In this document: positions 31,278 to 40,228 of the stretch, in pieces | How the letters are laid out: each line of letters opens with the position of its first letter | How positions within the stretch are numbered: the stretch's first letter is position 1 | Assembly (NCBI GenBank): GCA_019120575.1 | Contig: DWUU01000038.1 | Coordinates: 1 to 40,805 of the forward strand | From: Candidatus Mediterraneibacter quadrami | GTDB taxonomy: Bacteria; Bacillota; Clostridia; Lachnospirales; Lachnospiraceae | Direction: 5' to 3' | DNA length: 40,805 nucleotides | The notes under the pieces: model-generated | The model's database searches: none | What the model saw: the letters and a program-made list of their open reading frames with translations, nothing else | What the model was told of the DNA's origin: nothing | Position numbers and translations under genes: made by a program

Positions 31278-32180
31278 ATGACTATGGAAACGAGAAGAAA
31301 AATGAAACTCGGGACGTCCGACCGCATAATCCTGGGTGTGGGTTATACACTTCTTGGGCTCTTTGTGCTCGCGGTTTTTGTCCCGCTGGTCTATGTGGTG
31401 CTCGCCTCTTTTATGGATCCGAATGTACTGAACAATCAGGGGATCAGTTTTGATTTTAAAGACTGGACGCTGGATGCATATAAACGGGTACTGGAAAATG
31501 ATATGATCTGGAGAGGATTTGCCAATTCATTCTTTTATTCGGCGGCATTTACCGTGATCTCGGTTTTTGTCACACTGCTGGCGGCTTATCCGATGTCCAA
31601 GAAAGAATTTGTCGGCAGAAAATTTTTTAATGTGATCTTTGTGATCACGATGTTCTTTGGCGGCGGAATGATCCCCACATTCATCCTCGTCAACAACCTG
31701 CATCTGGTCAATACCGTGTGGGCCATCCTGCTCCCGGGCGCGTTTAATGTGTGGAATATGATTCTTGCCAGAACGTACTTCCAGTCGATTCCGACAGAGC
31801 TCAGAGAGGCGTCCGCACTGGACGGAGCAAGTGAAATCCAGCATTTCTTCAAGATCATGATGCCGGTGTGCAAACCGATCATCGCGGTGCTGGCGCTCTG
31901 GTCTTTTGTAGGAATGTGGAACAGCTATTTTGATGCAATGATCTATCTGAATGATGCTGATATGCAGCCGCTGCAGCTCGTGCTCAGATCCATCCTGGTG
32001 CAGAATACACCGCAGCCGGGAATGATCGCGGATATCCAGAGTACGGCGGAAATGGCAAAAGTAGCGGAACTGCTCAAATATGCAACGATCGTTGTATCCA
32101 GTCTGCCGCTGCTGATCATGTATCCGTTCTTCCAGAAATATTTCGACAAAGGAATCATGGTTGGTTCTGTCAAGGGTTAG
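31278..32180 (+). CDS. CUT1 carbohydrate ABC transporter permease, YtcP/YesQ type
   Basis: The partner permease, of 300 residues with six helices. The start is KLGTSDRIILGVGYTLLGLFVLAVFVPLVYVVLASFMDP. The ATPase-contact motif is LREASALDGASEIQHFFKIMMPVCKP, and the end is YPFFQKYFDKGIMVGSVKG, which is diagnostic for this subfamily. AAGGGGG lies before the start; ATG 31278 gives good spacing, with an ATG two codons later as the alternative. It forms the membrane channel with the upstream LplB-type subunit. Confidence 0.94.
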   Translation: MTMETRRKMKLGTSDRIILGVGYTLLGLFVLAVFVPLVYVVLASFMDPNVLNNQGISFDFKDWTLDAYKRVLENDMIWRGFANSFFYSAAFTVISVFVTLLAAYPMSKKEFVGRKFFNVIFVITMFFGGGMIPTFILVNNLHLVNTVWAILLPGAFNVWNMILARTYFQSIPTELREASALDGASEIQHFFKIMMPVCKPIIAVLALWSFVGMWNSYFDAMIYLNDADMQPLQLVLRSILVQNTPQPGMIADIQSTAEMAKVAELLKYATIVVSSLPLLIMYPFFQKYFDKGIMVGSVKG

Positions 32181-32194
32181 GAGGCCGAGAAGTG

Positions 32195-33904
32195 ATGAAA
32201 AAAAGAATAAAAAGACTGACGGGCCTTGGCCTGTCACTGATACTGACAATGTCCCTGTTCGGATGCAGCAGTGGAAATGCGCAGGTTGCAGATACAGATC
32301 CGGATACGCCGGTCGAAGAAGTAACCTTTCCGCTCGAAGAGACAAAAGAACTTTCGTTTATTACAAGCGCTCCGGCGACGACGACACAGGAGCCGAATGA
32401 GAAACTGATCTTCCAGAGACTGGAGGAGCAGACCAATGTACATATTGACTGGACATGTTTTGTGGATGACCAGTTCGCTGACAAGAAGAATCTGGCACTG
32501 GCGCAGTTCGGCAATCTTCCGGACGGACTTTTTACGGCAGGTATGAACGACTACGATCTGCTCCGGTATGCGAAGCAGGGCATTATCATCCCGCTGGAAA
32601 ACCTGATTGACAAATATATGCCAAATCTTCAGGCTGTGTTTGAAAAATATCCGGAATACAGGACAATGGTTACAGCGCCGGACGGCCACATTTATTCCTT
32701 CCCCTGGATCGAGCAGCTGGGTGAGGGCAAGGAAGCGATCCAGGCTATCGGTGACATCCCGTATATCAATAAGAAGTGGCTGGATTTCCTCGGACTTGAA
32801 GTGCCGACTACAACAGAAGAACTGGAGCAGGCGCTCATCGCGTTCCGGGACAATGCAGATGCTCTTGAAAAGGAATTTAATATTGAGGGCGATGTGATCC
32901 CGATGTCGTTTATCATCAATAACGGCGATCAGGATCCGGCGATCCTGATCAATGGTTTCGGCGAAGGCTATGGAGATACCGGCGATCATTTTGCAGTGAC
33001 AGATGAAGGCGAGGTAATATATACCACAGTACAGGAAGGGTATAAAGAAGGAATCAAGTGGCTGCACTCTCTGGTAGAGCAGGATCTTGTGGATCCCGAG
33101 GCATTTACGCAGGAATGGTCCACATATGTCGCAAAAGGAAAGAACCACAGATACGGTCTCTGCTTCACATGGGATATCGCAAATATCGACAACTATGAGG
33201 ATTACGTGATGATGCCGGCTCTGGCGGGACCGGACGGCCTTGTCAATATTACCCGTCAGAACGGAAGCGAGACAAGCGGCTTTGACCGCGGAAGATGTGT
33301 GCTTACGACCAGCTGCCGCGATACGGCTCTGGCAGCGGCGTGGATCGACCAGATGTATGCCCCGCTTCAGTCTCCGCAGAACAACTGGGGAACCTATGGC
33401 GAGAAAGATGCGGACAATATCTTTGAGATGAGTACGAACGCAGAAGGCGGACCGATGCTGAAGCATCTGGCCCTGGGCGATGCATCACCGGTGGAAGTAC
33501 GGCAGGCACAGTCTGTAAACGGCCCGCTCGCTGTGCTTAATGATTATTATGATGTGTATGTAACACAGCCGGATGATGCGAAATGGCGTCTTGATAATAT
33601 GCATGAGGTCTATCTGGATGACATGCACAGTAAATATGTCTATCCGAATGTATTTATGAGCATTGATGATACGAACCGGGTATCACAGCTTGATACAGAT
33701 ATCAAGAAATACGCGGAACAGAAGAAAGCGGACTGGATCTTAAACGGCGGGATCGATGAAGAGTGGGACGAGTATCTCCAGAAGATGGAGGACTACGGTT
33801 TATCCGAATATCTGCAGATCAAGCAGAAATATTTCGACAGCTATCAGGAATCCCTTGCAGAGCTTGAAGCGGCAGGGTCCGCGGATGCCGCGTCCGGAAA
33901 TTAA
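32195..33904 (+). CDS. Lipoprotein sugar-binding protein of the CUT1 importer (LplA type)
   Basis: An extracellular solute-binding protein of 569 residues, anchored by a lipid. The signal peptide is basic then hydrophobic, with lipobox SLFGC (Cys24). It is large, as is usual for the LplA branch (about 500-570 against about 430 for MalE-type). Features include LEEQTNVHIDWTCFVDDQFADKKNLALAQFGNLPD and a long Trp/Tyr-rich C-terminal lobe suited to sugar binding. AGGAGG is followed by GTG (32192) then ATG (32195); either could be used. Given the adjoining GH32 gene, sucrose or short fructans are the likeliest ligands (inference). Confidence 0.93.
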   Translation: MKKRIKRLTGLGLSLILTMSLFGCSSGNAQVADTDPDTPVEEVTFPLEETKELSFITSAPATTTQEPNEKLIFQRLEEQTNVHIDWTCFVDDQFADKKNLALAQFGNLPDGLFTAGMNDYDLLRYAKQGIIIPLENLIDKYMPNLQAVFEKYPEYRTMVTAPDGHIYSFPWIEQLGEGKEAIQAIGDIPYINKKWLDFLGLEVPTTTEELEQALIAFRDNADALEKEFNIEGDVIPMSFIINNGDQDPAILINGFGEGYGDTGDHFAVTDEGEVIYTTVQEGYKEGIKWLHSLVEQDLVDPEAFTQEWSTYVAKGKNHRYGLCFTWDIANIDNYEDYVMMPALAGPDGLVNITRQNGSETSGFDRGRCVLTTSCRDTALAAAWIDQMYAPLQSPQNNWGTYGEKDADNIFEMSTNAEGGPMLKHLALGDASPVEVRQAQSVNGPLAVLNDYYDVYVTQPDDAKWRLDNMHEVYLDDMHSKYVYPNVFMSIDDTNRVSQLDTDIKKYAEQKKADWILNGGIDEEWDEYLQKMEDYGLSEYLQIKQKYFDSYQESLAELEAAGSADAASGN

Positions 33905-33926
33905 GCAGGAAAGGAATCGAATCAAT

Positions 33927-35411
33927 ATGACAAGTCAGACACTGCGTGAAGCAAGAAAATACGAAGAAGCTTCTGAAAAGATGATAAAGAAAGAGGAGCG
34001 GCCGGATTTCCATTTGTCTGCGCGTACTGGCTGGATGAATGATCCGAACGGCTTCTCATACTACAATGGGCAGTATCATATGTTTTATCAGTATTATCCG
34101 TATGAAACAAAATGGGGACCGATGCACTGGGGACATGCGGTAAGCAGTGATCTTCTGCACTGGGAATATCTTCCGGCGGCACTTGCACCGGATGATGCCT
34201 GTGACCGGGACGGATGTTTCTCCGGGAGCGCGGTAGCGCTTCCGGACGGCAGGCATCTGCTGATGTATACCGGTGTGCTCCGGGAACGGCAGGCGGACGG
34301 CGGATATGGGGATATCCAGACTCAGTGTCTTGCCGTAGGCGACGGTGTGGATTATGAAAAGTGTGAGATGAATCCGGTCCTGGATAAAGCGGATCTTCCG
34401 GAGGGAAGCAGCGTACATGATTTCCGGGATCCGAAAATATGGCAGAAAGAAGACGGCACATACTGCTGCGTGGTCGGAAGCCGGCCGGCAGACGGAAGCG
34501 GACAGATATTATTATATACCAGCCCTGATGGATTTGAATGGAAGTTTAAGAGCATTCTGGCATCCAATCATAACCGTTTCGGAAAGATGTGGGAGTGTCC
34601 TGACTTCTTCAGACTGGACGGGAAATGGGTGCTGCTGACAAGTCCGCAGGATATGATGCCGAAAGGATTTGAATATCATAACGGAAACGGAACACTCTGC
34701 CTGATCGGAGAATATGATGAAGAGACAGGAACCTTTACAGAGCAGTATGATCAGGCCATTGATTATGGAATTGACTTCTATGCGACTCAGACGATCCTGA
34801 CACCGGACGGACGTCGGGTGATGATCGGCTGGATGCAGAACTGGGATGCATGTGCGATCCGCTCGCCGGAAGAAAAATGGCTGGGGCAGATGAGTCTTCC
34901 AAGAGAGCTTTTTATAAAGAACAACCGGCTTTACCAGCGTCCGGTCAGAGAGCTGGAAGAGATGCGGAAGAATAAAAAAGAGTACCGCAATGTTGCATTT
35001 ACCGATGTGATACGTCTGGACGGGATCCGGGGCAGAAGGATCGATCTGGAACTGACCGTCCGCCCCGGCGACTTAGAAAATATGTATCGGAAATTCGCGC
35101 TGCGTTTTGCTCAGGATGATACATACCAGACGGCGCTCAGTTTCCGTCCTCATGAATCCGTTCTTAAAATCGACAGGAAATTTTCCGGTTCCAGAAGAGC
35201 GATCATCCATCAGCGCCGGTGTCTGGTGAACAGTAAAAACGGTGAACTGAAACTGCGGGTGATCCTTGACAGGTTCAGCGCAGAGGTCTTCATAAACGAC
35301 GGTGAGCAGGTCATGACGGTGACAATCTACACAGACCAGTCGGCGGAAGGGATTTCCTTTTTCGCAGACGGAGACGTAAATATCGATGTCGTGAAATATG
35401 ATCTTGCATAA
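33927..35411 (+). CDS. Glycoside hydrolase family 32 (beta-fructosidase / sucrose-6-phosphate hydrolase type)
   Basis: A hydrolase of 494 residues that releases fructose from sucrose, sucrose phosphate or fructo-oligosaccharides. The five-bladed propeller carries all three catalytic acids: nucleophile Asp39 in WMNDPNG, transition-state Asp168 in FRDPK and acid/base Glu223 in WECPDFF. The C-terminal beta-sandwich (about 360-494) ends in the typical RFSAEVFINDGEQVMTVTIYTD. There is no signal peptide, so it acts in the cytoplasm after import. AGGAAAGGA lies 11 bases before ATG 33927. It ends the LacI-controlled operon. With an ABC importer rather than a PTS, an unphosphorylated substrate is more likely than sucrose-6-phosphate. 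Confidence 0.95.
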   Translation: MTSQTLREARKYEEASEKMIKKEERPDFHLSARTGWMNDPNGFSYYNGQYHMFYQYYPYETKWGPMHWGHAVSSDLLHWEYLPAALAPDDACDRDGCFSGSAVALPDGRHLLMYTGVLRERQADGGYGDIQTQCLAVGDGVDYEKCEMNPVLDKADLPEGSSVHDFRDPKIWQKEDGTYCCVVGSRPADGSGQILLYTSPDGFEWKFKSILASNHNRFGKMWECPDFFRLDGKWVLLTSPQDMMPKGFEYHNGNGTLCLIGEYDEETGTFTEQYDQAIDYGIDFYATQTILTPDGRRVMIGWMQNWDACAIRSPEEKWLGQMSLPRELFIKNNRLYQRPVRELEEMRKNKKEYRNVAFTDVIRLDGIRGRRIDLELTVRPGDLENMYRKFALRFAQDDTYQTALSFRPHESVLKIDRKFSGSRRAIIHQRRCLVNSKNGELKLRVILDRFSAEVFINDGEQVMTVTIYTDQSAEGISFFADGDVNIDVVKYDLA

Positions 35412-35440
35412 AATACTATATGGCGGGACCACATCGTCCA

Positions 35441-36925
35441 CTAGTTCTTTCGGACAGAAAACTCCATGTGGTACGACGGTTCCGCGCCGTATTCCGGCAG
35501 CAGCATAGTGCCGGTGTCTGAGAATTCATATCCATCAAATTCAACCTCGCACTGTGCAGTAACGTCTCCGCAGGTCAGATTGAAGCTGCTGAATGTTTCG
35601 GCTGCGCTTTTGATCCTGCCGTAGATATACTGGGGCGGGGAAGTGACGAAGTTATAGTCATCCTGCGCACAGATCAGGGACAGAGCTGCCAGCGCCATAA
35701 AATCATCATAGGGCATCACGGTCACATTCTCATTGTTATAGGACAGGGAGAAAGAGACGCCGGTGATGTCCTTTTCATTTCCGTCAAAAATGAGTTGCGG
35801 AAGTCCGGAAAAAGTTTCGTCATAGCTCTGAGAATAATTCGGGAGCTCCTGCCACTGCCCGTTTTCATCCAGCAGCATCGGTTTGGCATAAGTATTGTAA
35901 AAATACTGGTCCGGAGTGTTGACCGGCCGGTTGACGCCATAAAATTTCTGAAGCATATTGTAGTTTTCGCAGTACTCTGCCACAGAGAGACTGCCGCGGT
36001 TCGGCGGGAGCGAAGCGGTTTCATTCAGAAGCAGTTCGCTGCCTGAAGACAGGAGAAATGCGAGGGCGAGCATAAATGCAAGCAGTGGATTTGGGCGCTT
36101 TTTTAGTATAAGGACCGTGTTTTCCTCCCACTCCAGATATTCTTCTTTCACGCATGACTTGTAGGAACTGTACAGGCGGATGAGATGATAGACCGGGATA
36201 TAGAACCCGAATCCCCTGTGCAGGACCAGCCACGTACGGGACCATGCTTCGGACCAGGTCAGGGGGCTGCCGTCCTGACCGGTCACACTGAGGCCGAAGA
36301 TAAATTTACCCGGGGTGGTCCCGACGGATGATAGCATAGCCGGTTCCAGCAGGATCATCAGCCCCATGCCCGCCATCCAGGTGAAAATGAACACGCCCAG
36401 GTGAAACTCTGCGCTGTTATTGTGCCAGACCAGGCAGAGGAAGGCGTCCAGGATCAGGGAATAGATCCAGGAGTCGATCAGGCGTGCAAAATAGCGCTTC
36501 CACGGGGCGGTTACTTTCGGCAGTGTATCTGTTTCTAATTCAGCCGGAACGGATCCGGACACAGCTTCCAGTTCATTCAGATAGTGTGCGGCGTCCAGTG
36601 TGGCGTACTCTGCGCGGTCGCGGCACATAAGACCGCAGACGTCCCGGCAGCGGTCCAACTCACTTCGGCTGTTTTCAAGTTCTGTCATATGTGTTCCGAG
36701 CACATCAGAGAGCCGGCGGTCTCCCCGGATCAGGGCGCGGATGTCGTCAAGGGGGATGTGCAGGCTCCGGAGCAGGCGGATCTTCCGCAGGGTCTCCAGG
36801 TCGGCGTCAGAGTAATTGCGGTAGCCGTTCTTATCCCGGGCCGGGATGAGAAGTCCTTCGGATTCATAAAAGCGTATATTGGCGCGTGTCATTCCTGAAC
36901 GCTGTTCCATTTCTTTGATCGTCAT
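35441..36925 (-). CDS. Membrane-tethered MerR regulator: MerR HTH + RDD membrane domain + outer C-terminal domain
   Basis: A three-part protein of 494 residues. Residues 1-72 are a MerR-type winged HTH (TIKEMEQRSGMTRANIRFYESEGLLIPARDKNGYRNYSDADLETLRKIRLLRSLHIPLDDI), followed by a helical dimerisation stretch to about 120. Residues 141-270 are an RDD domain (PWKRYFARLIDSWIYSLILDA, VGTTPGKFIFGLSVTGQDG, AWSRTWLVLHRGFGFYIPVYHLI) with several membrane helices. A further helix (281-296) leads to about 195 polar residues that should face outside. AAGGAGA lies 9 bases before the ATG. The promoter has the MerR-specific 19-bp spacer with a dyad, so autoregulation is likely. It probably senses something at or outside the membrane and acts on DNA directly; its targets are unknown. 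Confidence 0.88.
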   Translation of the reverse strand: MTIKEMEQRSGMTRANIRFYESEGLLIPARDKNGYRNYSDADLETLRKIRLLRSLHIPLDDIRALIRGDRRLSDVLGTHMTELENSRSELDRCRDVCGLMCRDRAEYATLDAAHYLNELEAVSGSVPAELETDTLPKVTAPWKRYFARLIDSWIYSLILDAFLCLVWHNNSAEFHLGVFIFTWMAGMGLMILLEPAMLSSVGTTPGKFIFGLSVTGQDGSPLTWSEAWSRTWLVLHRGFGFYIPVYHLIRLYSSYKSCVKEEYLEWEENTVLILKKRPNPLLAFMLALAFLLSSGSELLLNETASLPPNRGSLSVAEYCENYNMLQKFYGVNRPVNTPDQYFYNTYAKPMLLDENGQWQELPNYSQSYDETFSGLPQLIFDGNEKDITGVSFSLSYNNENVTVMPYDDFMALAALSLICAQDDYNFVTSPPQYIYGRIKSAAETFSSFNLTCGDVTAQCEVEFDGYEFSDTGTMLLPEYGAEPSYHMEFSVRKN

Positions 36926-36958
36926 ATCAGGTCGTCTCCTTCTGTCTTTTCTGATCCG

Positions 36959-36989
36959 AGCATAAGCTGTAAAGAGACTTTACAGTCAA
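36959..36989 (-). promoter_or_regulatory. MerR-type promoter with dyad in a 19-bp spacer
   Basis: Minus strand: TTGACT (36989-36984), 19-bp spacer, TATGCT (36964-36959). The dyad CTGTAAAG-AGA-CTTTACAG (36967-36985) fills the spacer. An over-long 19-bp spacer with a central dyad is the hallmark of promoters that MerR-family proteins untwist. It lies about 34 bases before the MerR-RDD start. Confidence 0.82.
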
Positions 36990-37008
36990 GCGTTTTTTCC
37001 AATATTCC

Positions 37009-37608
37009 TTAAAAATCATGATGTTTTACGGAAAGATCGGGATAAAATCCACGCAGCGCATTCATAATGAGTTTAAATGTAAGTTCCGCCATGTGCTGTG
37101 GGCTGACGGAAGATCCTTCCGACAGCCAGGCCTTGACCAGGCCGATGCAGCCGGACAGACAGAAGGCATAGTAGTATGTCAGGTCGTCTATCTTCTCCGG
37201 AAATGTCTGCTTCAGTGCGTTCAGGCTGTGCTCGGAGAGGAGCGCTTCGATCCGGTGCAGGAAGGAGATGTCGCCGTTGGGCCCGAGCAGGGCGGCGCAG
37301 ATGTCCCGGTTTTCCGCAAGGATGGAGAAAATATCTTCGATGAAGGGGAAGCTGTCTTCATTGAAGGGGCTTACCGGATGGGTGTGGATCAGATCCTCGA
37401 TCTCCCCTGTCAGCTCATTTTCGATCTTTTCCATCATGTCATAGATATCCGTATAGTGCAGGTAGAAGGTGGAACGGTTGATATCCACTTTTTCCACCAG
37501 TTCTTTGACTGTGATCTCCTTTATGCTTTTTTCTTTCAGAAGCTCAGCCAGTCCCTGACGGAGCTGGGCCCTTGTCTTGCGGACCCGCCGGTCCATATTT
37601 TTTGCCAT
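37009..37608 (-). CDS. TetR-family transcriptional regulator
   Basis: A repressor of 199 residues. The N-terminal HTH is RKTRAQLRQGLAELLKEKSIKEITVKELVEKVDINRSTFYLHYTDIYDMMEKIENEL (about 10-67). The C-terminal ligand domain ends with the TYYYAFCLSGCIGLVKAWLSEGSSVSPQHMAELTFKLI pattern common in Firmicute TetR proteins. GGAGA precedes the ATG. It is divergent from the YhgE/Pip gene, and the two promoters share their -10 region, so it very likely controls that gene and itself. The inducing ligand is unknown. Confidence 0.92.
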   Translation of the reverse strand: MAKNMDRRVRKTRAQLRQGLAELLKEKSIKEITVKELVEKVDINRSTFYLHYTDIYDMMEKIENELTGEIEDLIHTHPVSPFNEDSFPFIEDIFSILAENRDICAALLGPNGDISFLHRIEALLSEHSLNALKQTFPEKIDDLTYYYAFCLSGCIGLVKAWLSEGSSVSPQHMAELTFKLIMNALRGFYPDLSVKHHDF

Positions 37609-37707
37609 GGTACAGTTCTCCTTTTTTAATTTCTAAAATAAAAATAAATAATAGACACTGCGTCGCTTATTTATCCATTAACAGACAAAACCGTATGACA
37701 TTAATGG

Positions 37708-37736
37708 TTGTATCTTTTTTCTGAGTTTACTATAAT
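37708..37736 (+). promoter_or_regulatory. Promoter of the YhgE/Pip gene
   Basis: TTGTAT (37708-37713), 17 bp, TATAAT (37731-37736). Confidence 0.65.
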
Positions 37737-37757
37737 TCATCACGTCAAGAAAATCAA
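37729..37757 (-). promoter_or_regulatory. Promoter of the TetR gene, overlapping the divergent one
   Basis: Minus strand: TTGATT (37757-37752), 17 bp, TATAGT (37734-37729). Its -10 shares four bases with the -10 of the divergent YhgE/Pip promoter, so both cannot be used at once. Confidence 0.6.
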
Positions 37758-37786
37758 CACAATATCTATTAATAGAATAAATGTTG
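37755..37786. promoter_or_regulatory. Palindromic operator in the TetR/YhgE intergenic region
   Basis: The perfect core TCTATTAATAGA (37765-37776) is flanked symmetrically, 5 bp away, by CAACA (37755-37759) and TGTTG (37782-37786). It overlaps the -35 of the tetR promoter and lies downstream of the YhgE/Pip start site, a good place for a dimer to repress both. Confidence 0.6.
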
Positions 37787-37810
37787 TGAAACAGAAGGGA
37801 GATCTGACAA

Positions 37811-40207
37811 ATGCTGAAACAGGAATGGCGTAAACTGTTCAAAAATAAAATCCTTCTGATCGTCACCGTCGCGGTCATCGCGATCCCGACGATCTATACC
37901 ACGCTTTTCCTCGGATCCATGTGGGATCCGTACGGAAACATTGATAAACTTCCGGTGGCGGTCATCAACCATGACGTGCCTGTCACCTATGCGGATCAGG
38001 AGCTGGACATTGGAAAAAATCTGATGGATGAGTTGAAAGACAATGATGCTCTGGACTTCCGGTTCCCGTCGGAGACGGAGGCGCAGCAGGGACTTAAGGA
38101 CGGCGCCTACTATATGGTCATCACCATCCCGGAGGACTTCTCGGCCCATGCCGCATCGCTGACGGACGCGAATCCGGAGAAAATGACGCTGGCCTATGAA
38201 ACGAATCCGGGGACGAACTATATCGCATCCAAGATGAGTGAGACCGCCATGAAGGAACTGGAAAGCTCGGTGCGGGAAGAGGTGACGAAGACCTATACGG
38301 AAGTTCTGTTTGACAAGCTTGCCGAGGTGGGTGACGGAATGCAGGAGGCGGCGGACGGCTCGGGTGAACTGAAAGACGGGGCGGATCGGCTGGCCGACGG
38401 CAGTCAGACGATCACGGACAATCTGCAGGTGCTCGCGGACAGCGCCCTTGTATTCGCGGACGGCAGCAGAGAACTGGAAGTGGGCCTGGGGCAGTATACG
38501 GACGGCGTCAGCGCCGCGGCAGCCGGGGCGGAAGAACTGCAAAGCGGTGTGAATGCACTGGACAGCGGGGTGAATGACGCGCAGAAAGGCGGTTCGGATC
38601 TGGCGTCCGGCGCGGCGGATGTGGATGACAACATGACGGCGCTCAATGCCGGACTGTCTGAACTGAATGCAGCGGCGTCCGCGCTGCCGGATGCGGCGGA
38701 TGCACTCAATGACGGTGCAGCTTCATTAAGTGACGGCGCAGCGCAGCTTTCTGGCGGGATCGCATCCCTGTCTGACGGGGCCGCCGGCCTGAAGGATGGA
38801 GCAGATGCGCTTAGTTCCGGTCTTCAGTCCGCCGCTTCCAGGTCCCAGTCGCTGCGCGACGGGGCCGCCGGGCTCAGCCAGGCGCTGTCGGCCCTTGCCG
38901 GGGCGGAAGGTATGCCGGAGGAAGTAAAGGCACAGATCGCGGCAGTGCAGCAGCAGGCGGATGCATTTTCGGCAGGAGTATCGGCCTATACCAGCGGCGT
39001 CGATGAGGCGGCAGCCGGAAGCGCGCAGCTGGCGTCAAAGATCCCGGAGCTTCAGAACGGGATCTCCGCCGTACAGGACGGGGCGGATTCTCTTGAAAGC
39101 GGGATCGGACAGCTTCAGGCCGGAACTTCTGCGCTGGCGGAACAGGCGCCGGCGCTGGCCGGAGGCATCTCCACCGCCGCGTCAGGGGCGGACCGGCTTC
39201 AGAAAGAAGGAACATCGGCGCTCCGGAAAGGCGCTGCGGATCTGGACAGCGGCCTGGGAGAACTGGCGCAGGGAAGCGGAAAACTAAAAGACGGAACCGA
39301 CGCGCTTGTCTCCGGAGCCGGACAGCTCACCTCGAACAGTAAAGCGCTGACGGAGGGCGCGGCGAAGCTTTCGGACGGAGCCGGCCGGATCAGCAGCGGC
39401 GCGGGAAAGCTTTCGGAGGGCAGCCGTGAACTGGGCGACGGGATCGGTCAGGTATCGGAGGGTGCGGACACGCTGTCAAAAGAACTGGGAAGCGGCGCGG
39501 ATCAGATCCGGGAGACGAATACATCGGATCAGGCGGCGGATATGTTTGCCGCGCCGGTGGATACAGAAGAGACGCAGATCACCGAAGTGGCCAATAACGG
39601 TCATGCCATGGCACCGTACATGATGTCCGTGGGACTGTGGGTCGGCTGCATCGCATTCAGCCTGATGTATCCGCTGACCAGCTATGCGGGGCAGATGAAA
39701 TCCGGGTTCCGCTGGTGGATCAGCAAGGCGTCCGTGCTCTACCTGACGGCACTTCTTCAGGCGGTGGTCATGATCGGCGCGCTGCATGTATTTGACGGAT
39801 TTACGCCGGTGGAGGCCGGCAAGACGGTTCTGGTGGCCTGCGCGGCGTCGCTGGCATTCATGTCGGTGATGTACTTCTTCACCAGCCTGCTGGGGCGTGT
39901 GGGCAGCTTCCTGATGCTGATCTTCATGGTGATCCAGCTGGCCGGTTCCGTGGGAACCTATCCGTATGAACTGTCCGGATCATTCGTGCCTTATCTTCAT
40001 GACTGGGTGCCGTTTACCTATACGGTGGAAGCGTTCCGGAGCACCATAAGCGGCGGGGAGAGCATCCGCGGCTGCCTCATATTCCTGCTGGTTCTGTTCC
40101 TTGTCTTTACGGGGCTTACGATCCTGGAGTTCACCGTGCGGGCCCGGAAAGTGCGGGAAGGGAAGAACACATGGATGGTGTGGCTGGAAGAACACGGGCT
40201 GGCGTGA
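37811..40207 (+). CDS. YhgE/Pip family membrane protein with long glycine/aspartate repeat region
   Basis: An integral-membrane protein of 798 residues. A single N-terminal helix (about 13-34) follows the typical MLKQEWRKLFKNKILLIVTVAVIAIPTIYTTLFLGSMWDPYGN. A conserved outer domain (about 45-170) has LPVAVINHDVPVTY. About 390 residues of near-periodic repeats such as LSDGAAQLSGGIASLSDGAAGLKDGA (about 175-565) should form a long helical stalk. The C-terminus has six helices (about 605-790) related to ABC-2-type permeases. Relatives include the phage-infection protein Pip and, more distantly, EsaA of type VII secretion. No type VII genes are visible here. GGGAG precedes the ATG. Control by the divergent TetR gene is likely. 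Confidence 0.92.
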   Translation: MLKQEWRKLFKNKILLIVTVAVIAIPTIYTTLFLGSMWDPYGNIDKLPVAVINHDVPVTYADQELDIGKNLMDELKDNDALDFRFPSETEAQQGLKDGAYYMVITIPEDFSAHAASLTDANPEKMTLAYETNPGTNYIASKMSETAMKELESSVREEVTKTYTEVLFDKLAEVGDGMQEAADGSGELKDGADRLADGSQTITDNLQVLADSALVFADGSRELEVGLGQYTDGVSAAAAGAEELQSGVNALDSGVNDAQKGGSDLASGAADVDDNMTALNAGLSELNAAASALPDAADALNDGAASLSDGAAQLSGGIASLSDGAAGLKDGADALSSGLQSAASRSQSLRDGAAGLSQALSALAGAEGMPEEVKAQIAAVQQQADAFSAGVSAYTSGVDEAAAGSAQLASKIPELQNGISAVQDGADSLESGIGQLQAGTSALAEQAPALAGGISTAASGADRLQKEGTSALRKGAADLDSGLGELAQGSGKLKDGTDALVSGAGQLTSNSKALTEGAAKLSDGAGRISSGAGKLSEGSRELGDGIGQVSEGADTLSKELGSGADQIRETNTSDQAADMFAAPVDTEETQITEVANNGHAMAPYMMSVGLWVGCIAFSLMYPLTSYAGQMKSGFRWWISKASVLYLTALLQAVVMIGALHVFDGFTPVEAGKTVLVACAASLAFMSVMYFFTSLLGRVGSFLMLIFMVIQLAGSVGTYPYELSGSFVPYLHDWVPFTYTVEAFRSTISGGESIRGCLIFLLVLFLVFTGLTILEFTVRARKVREGKNTWMVWLEEHGLA

Positions 40208-40228
40208 CAAAAAATGTACGGGTAAAAA

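Noticed and set aside
32234..33466. Open frame of 410 codons opposite the binding-protein gene
   Set aside because: No ribosome site and no recognisable domain, while the plus-strand lipoprotein is unambiguous.
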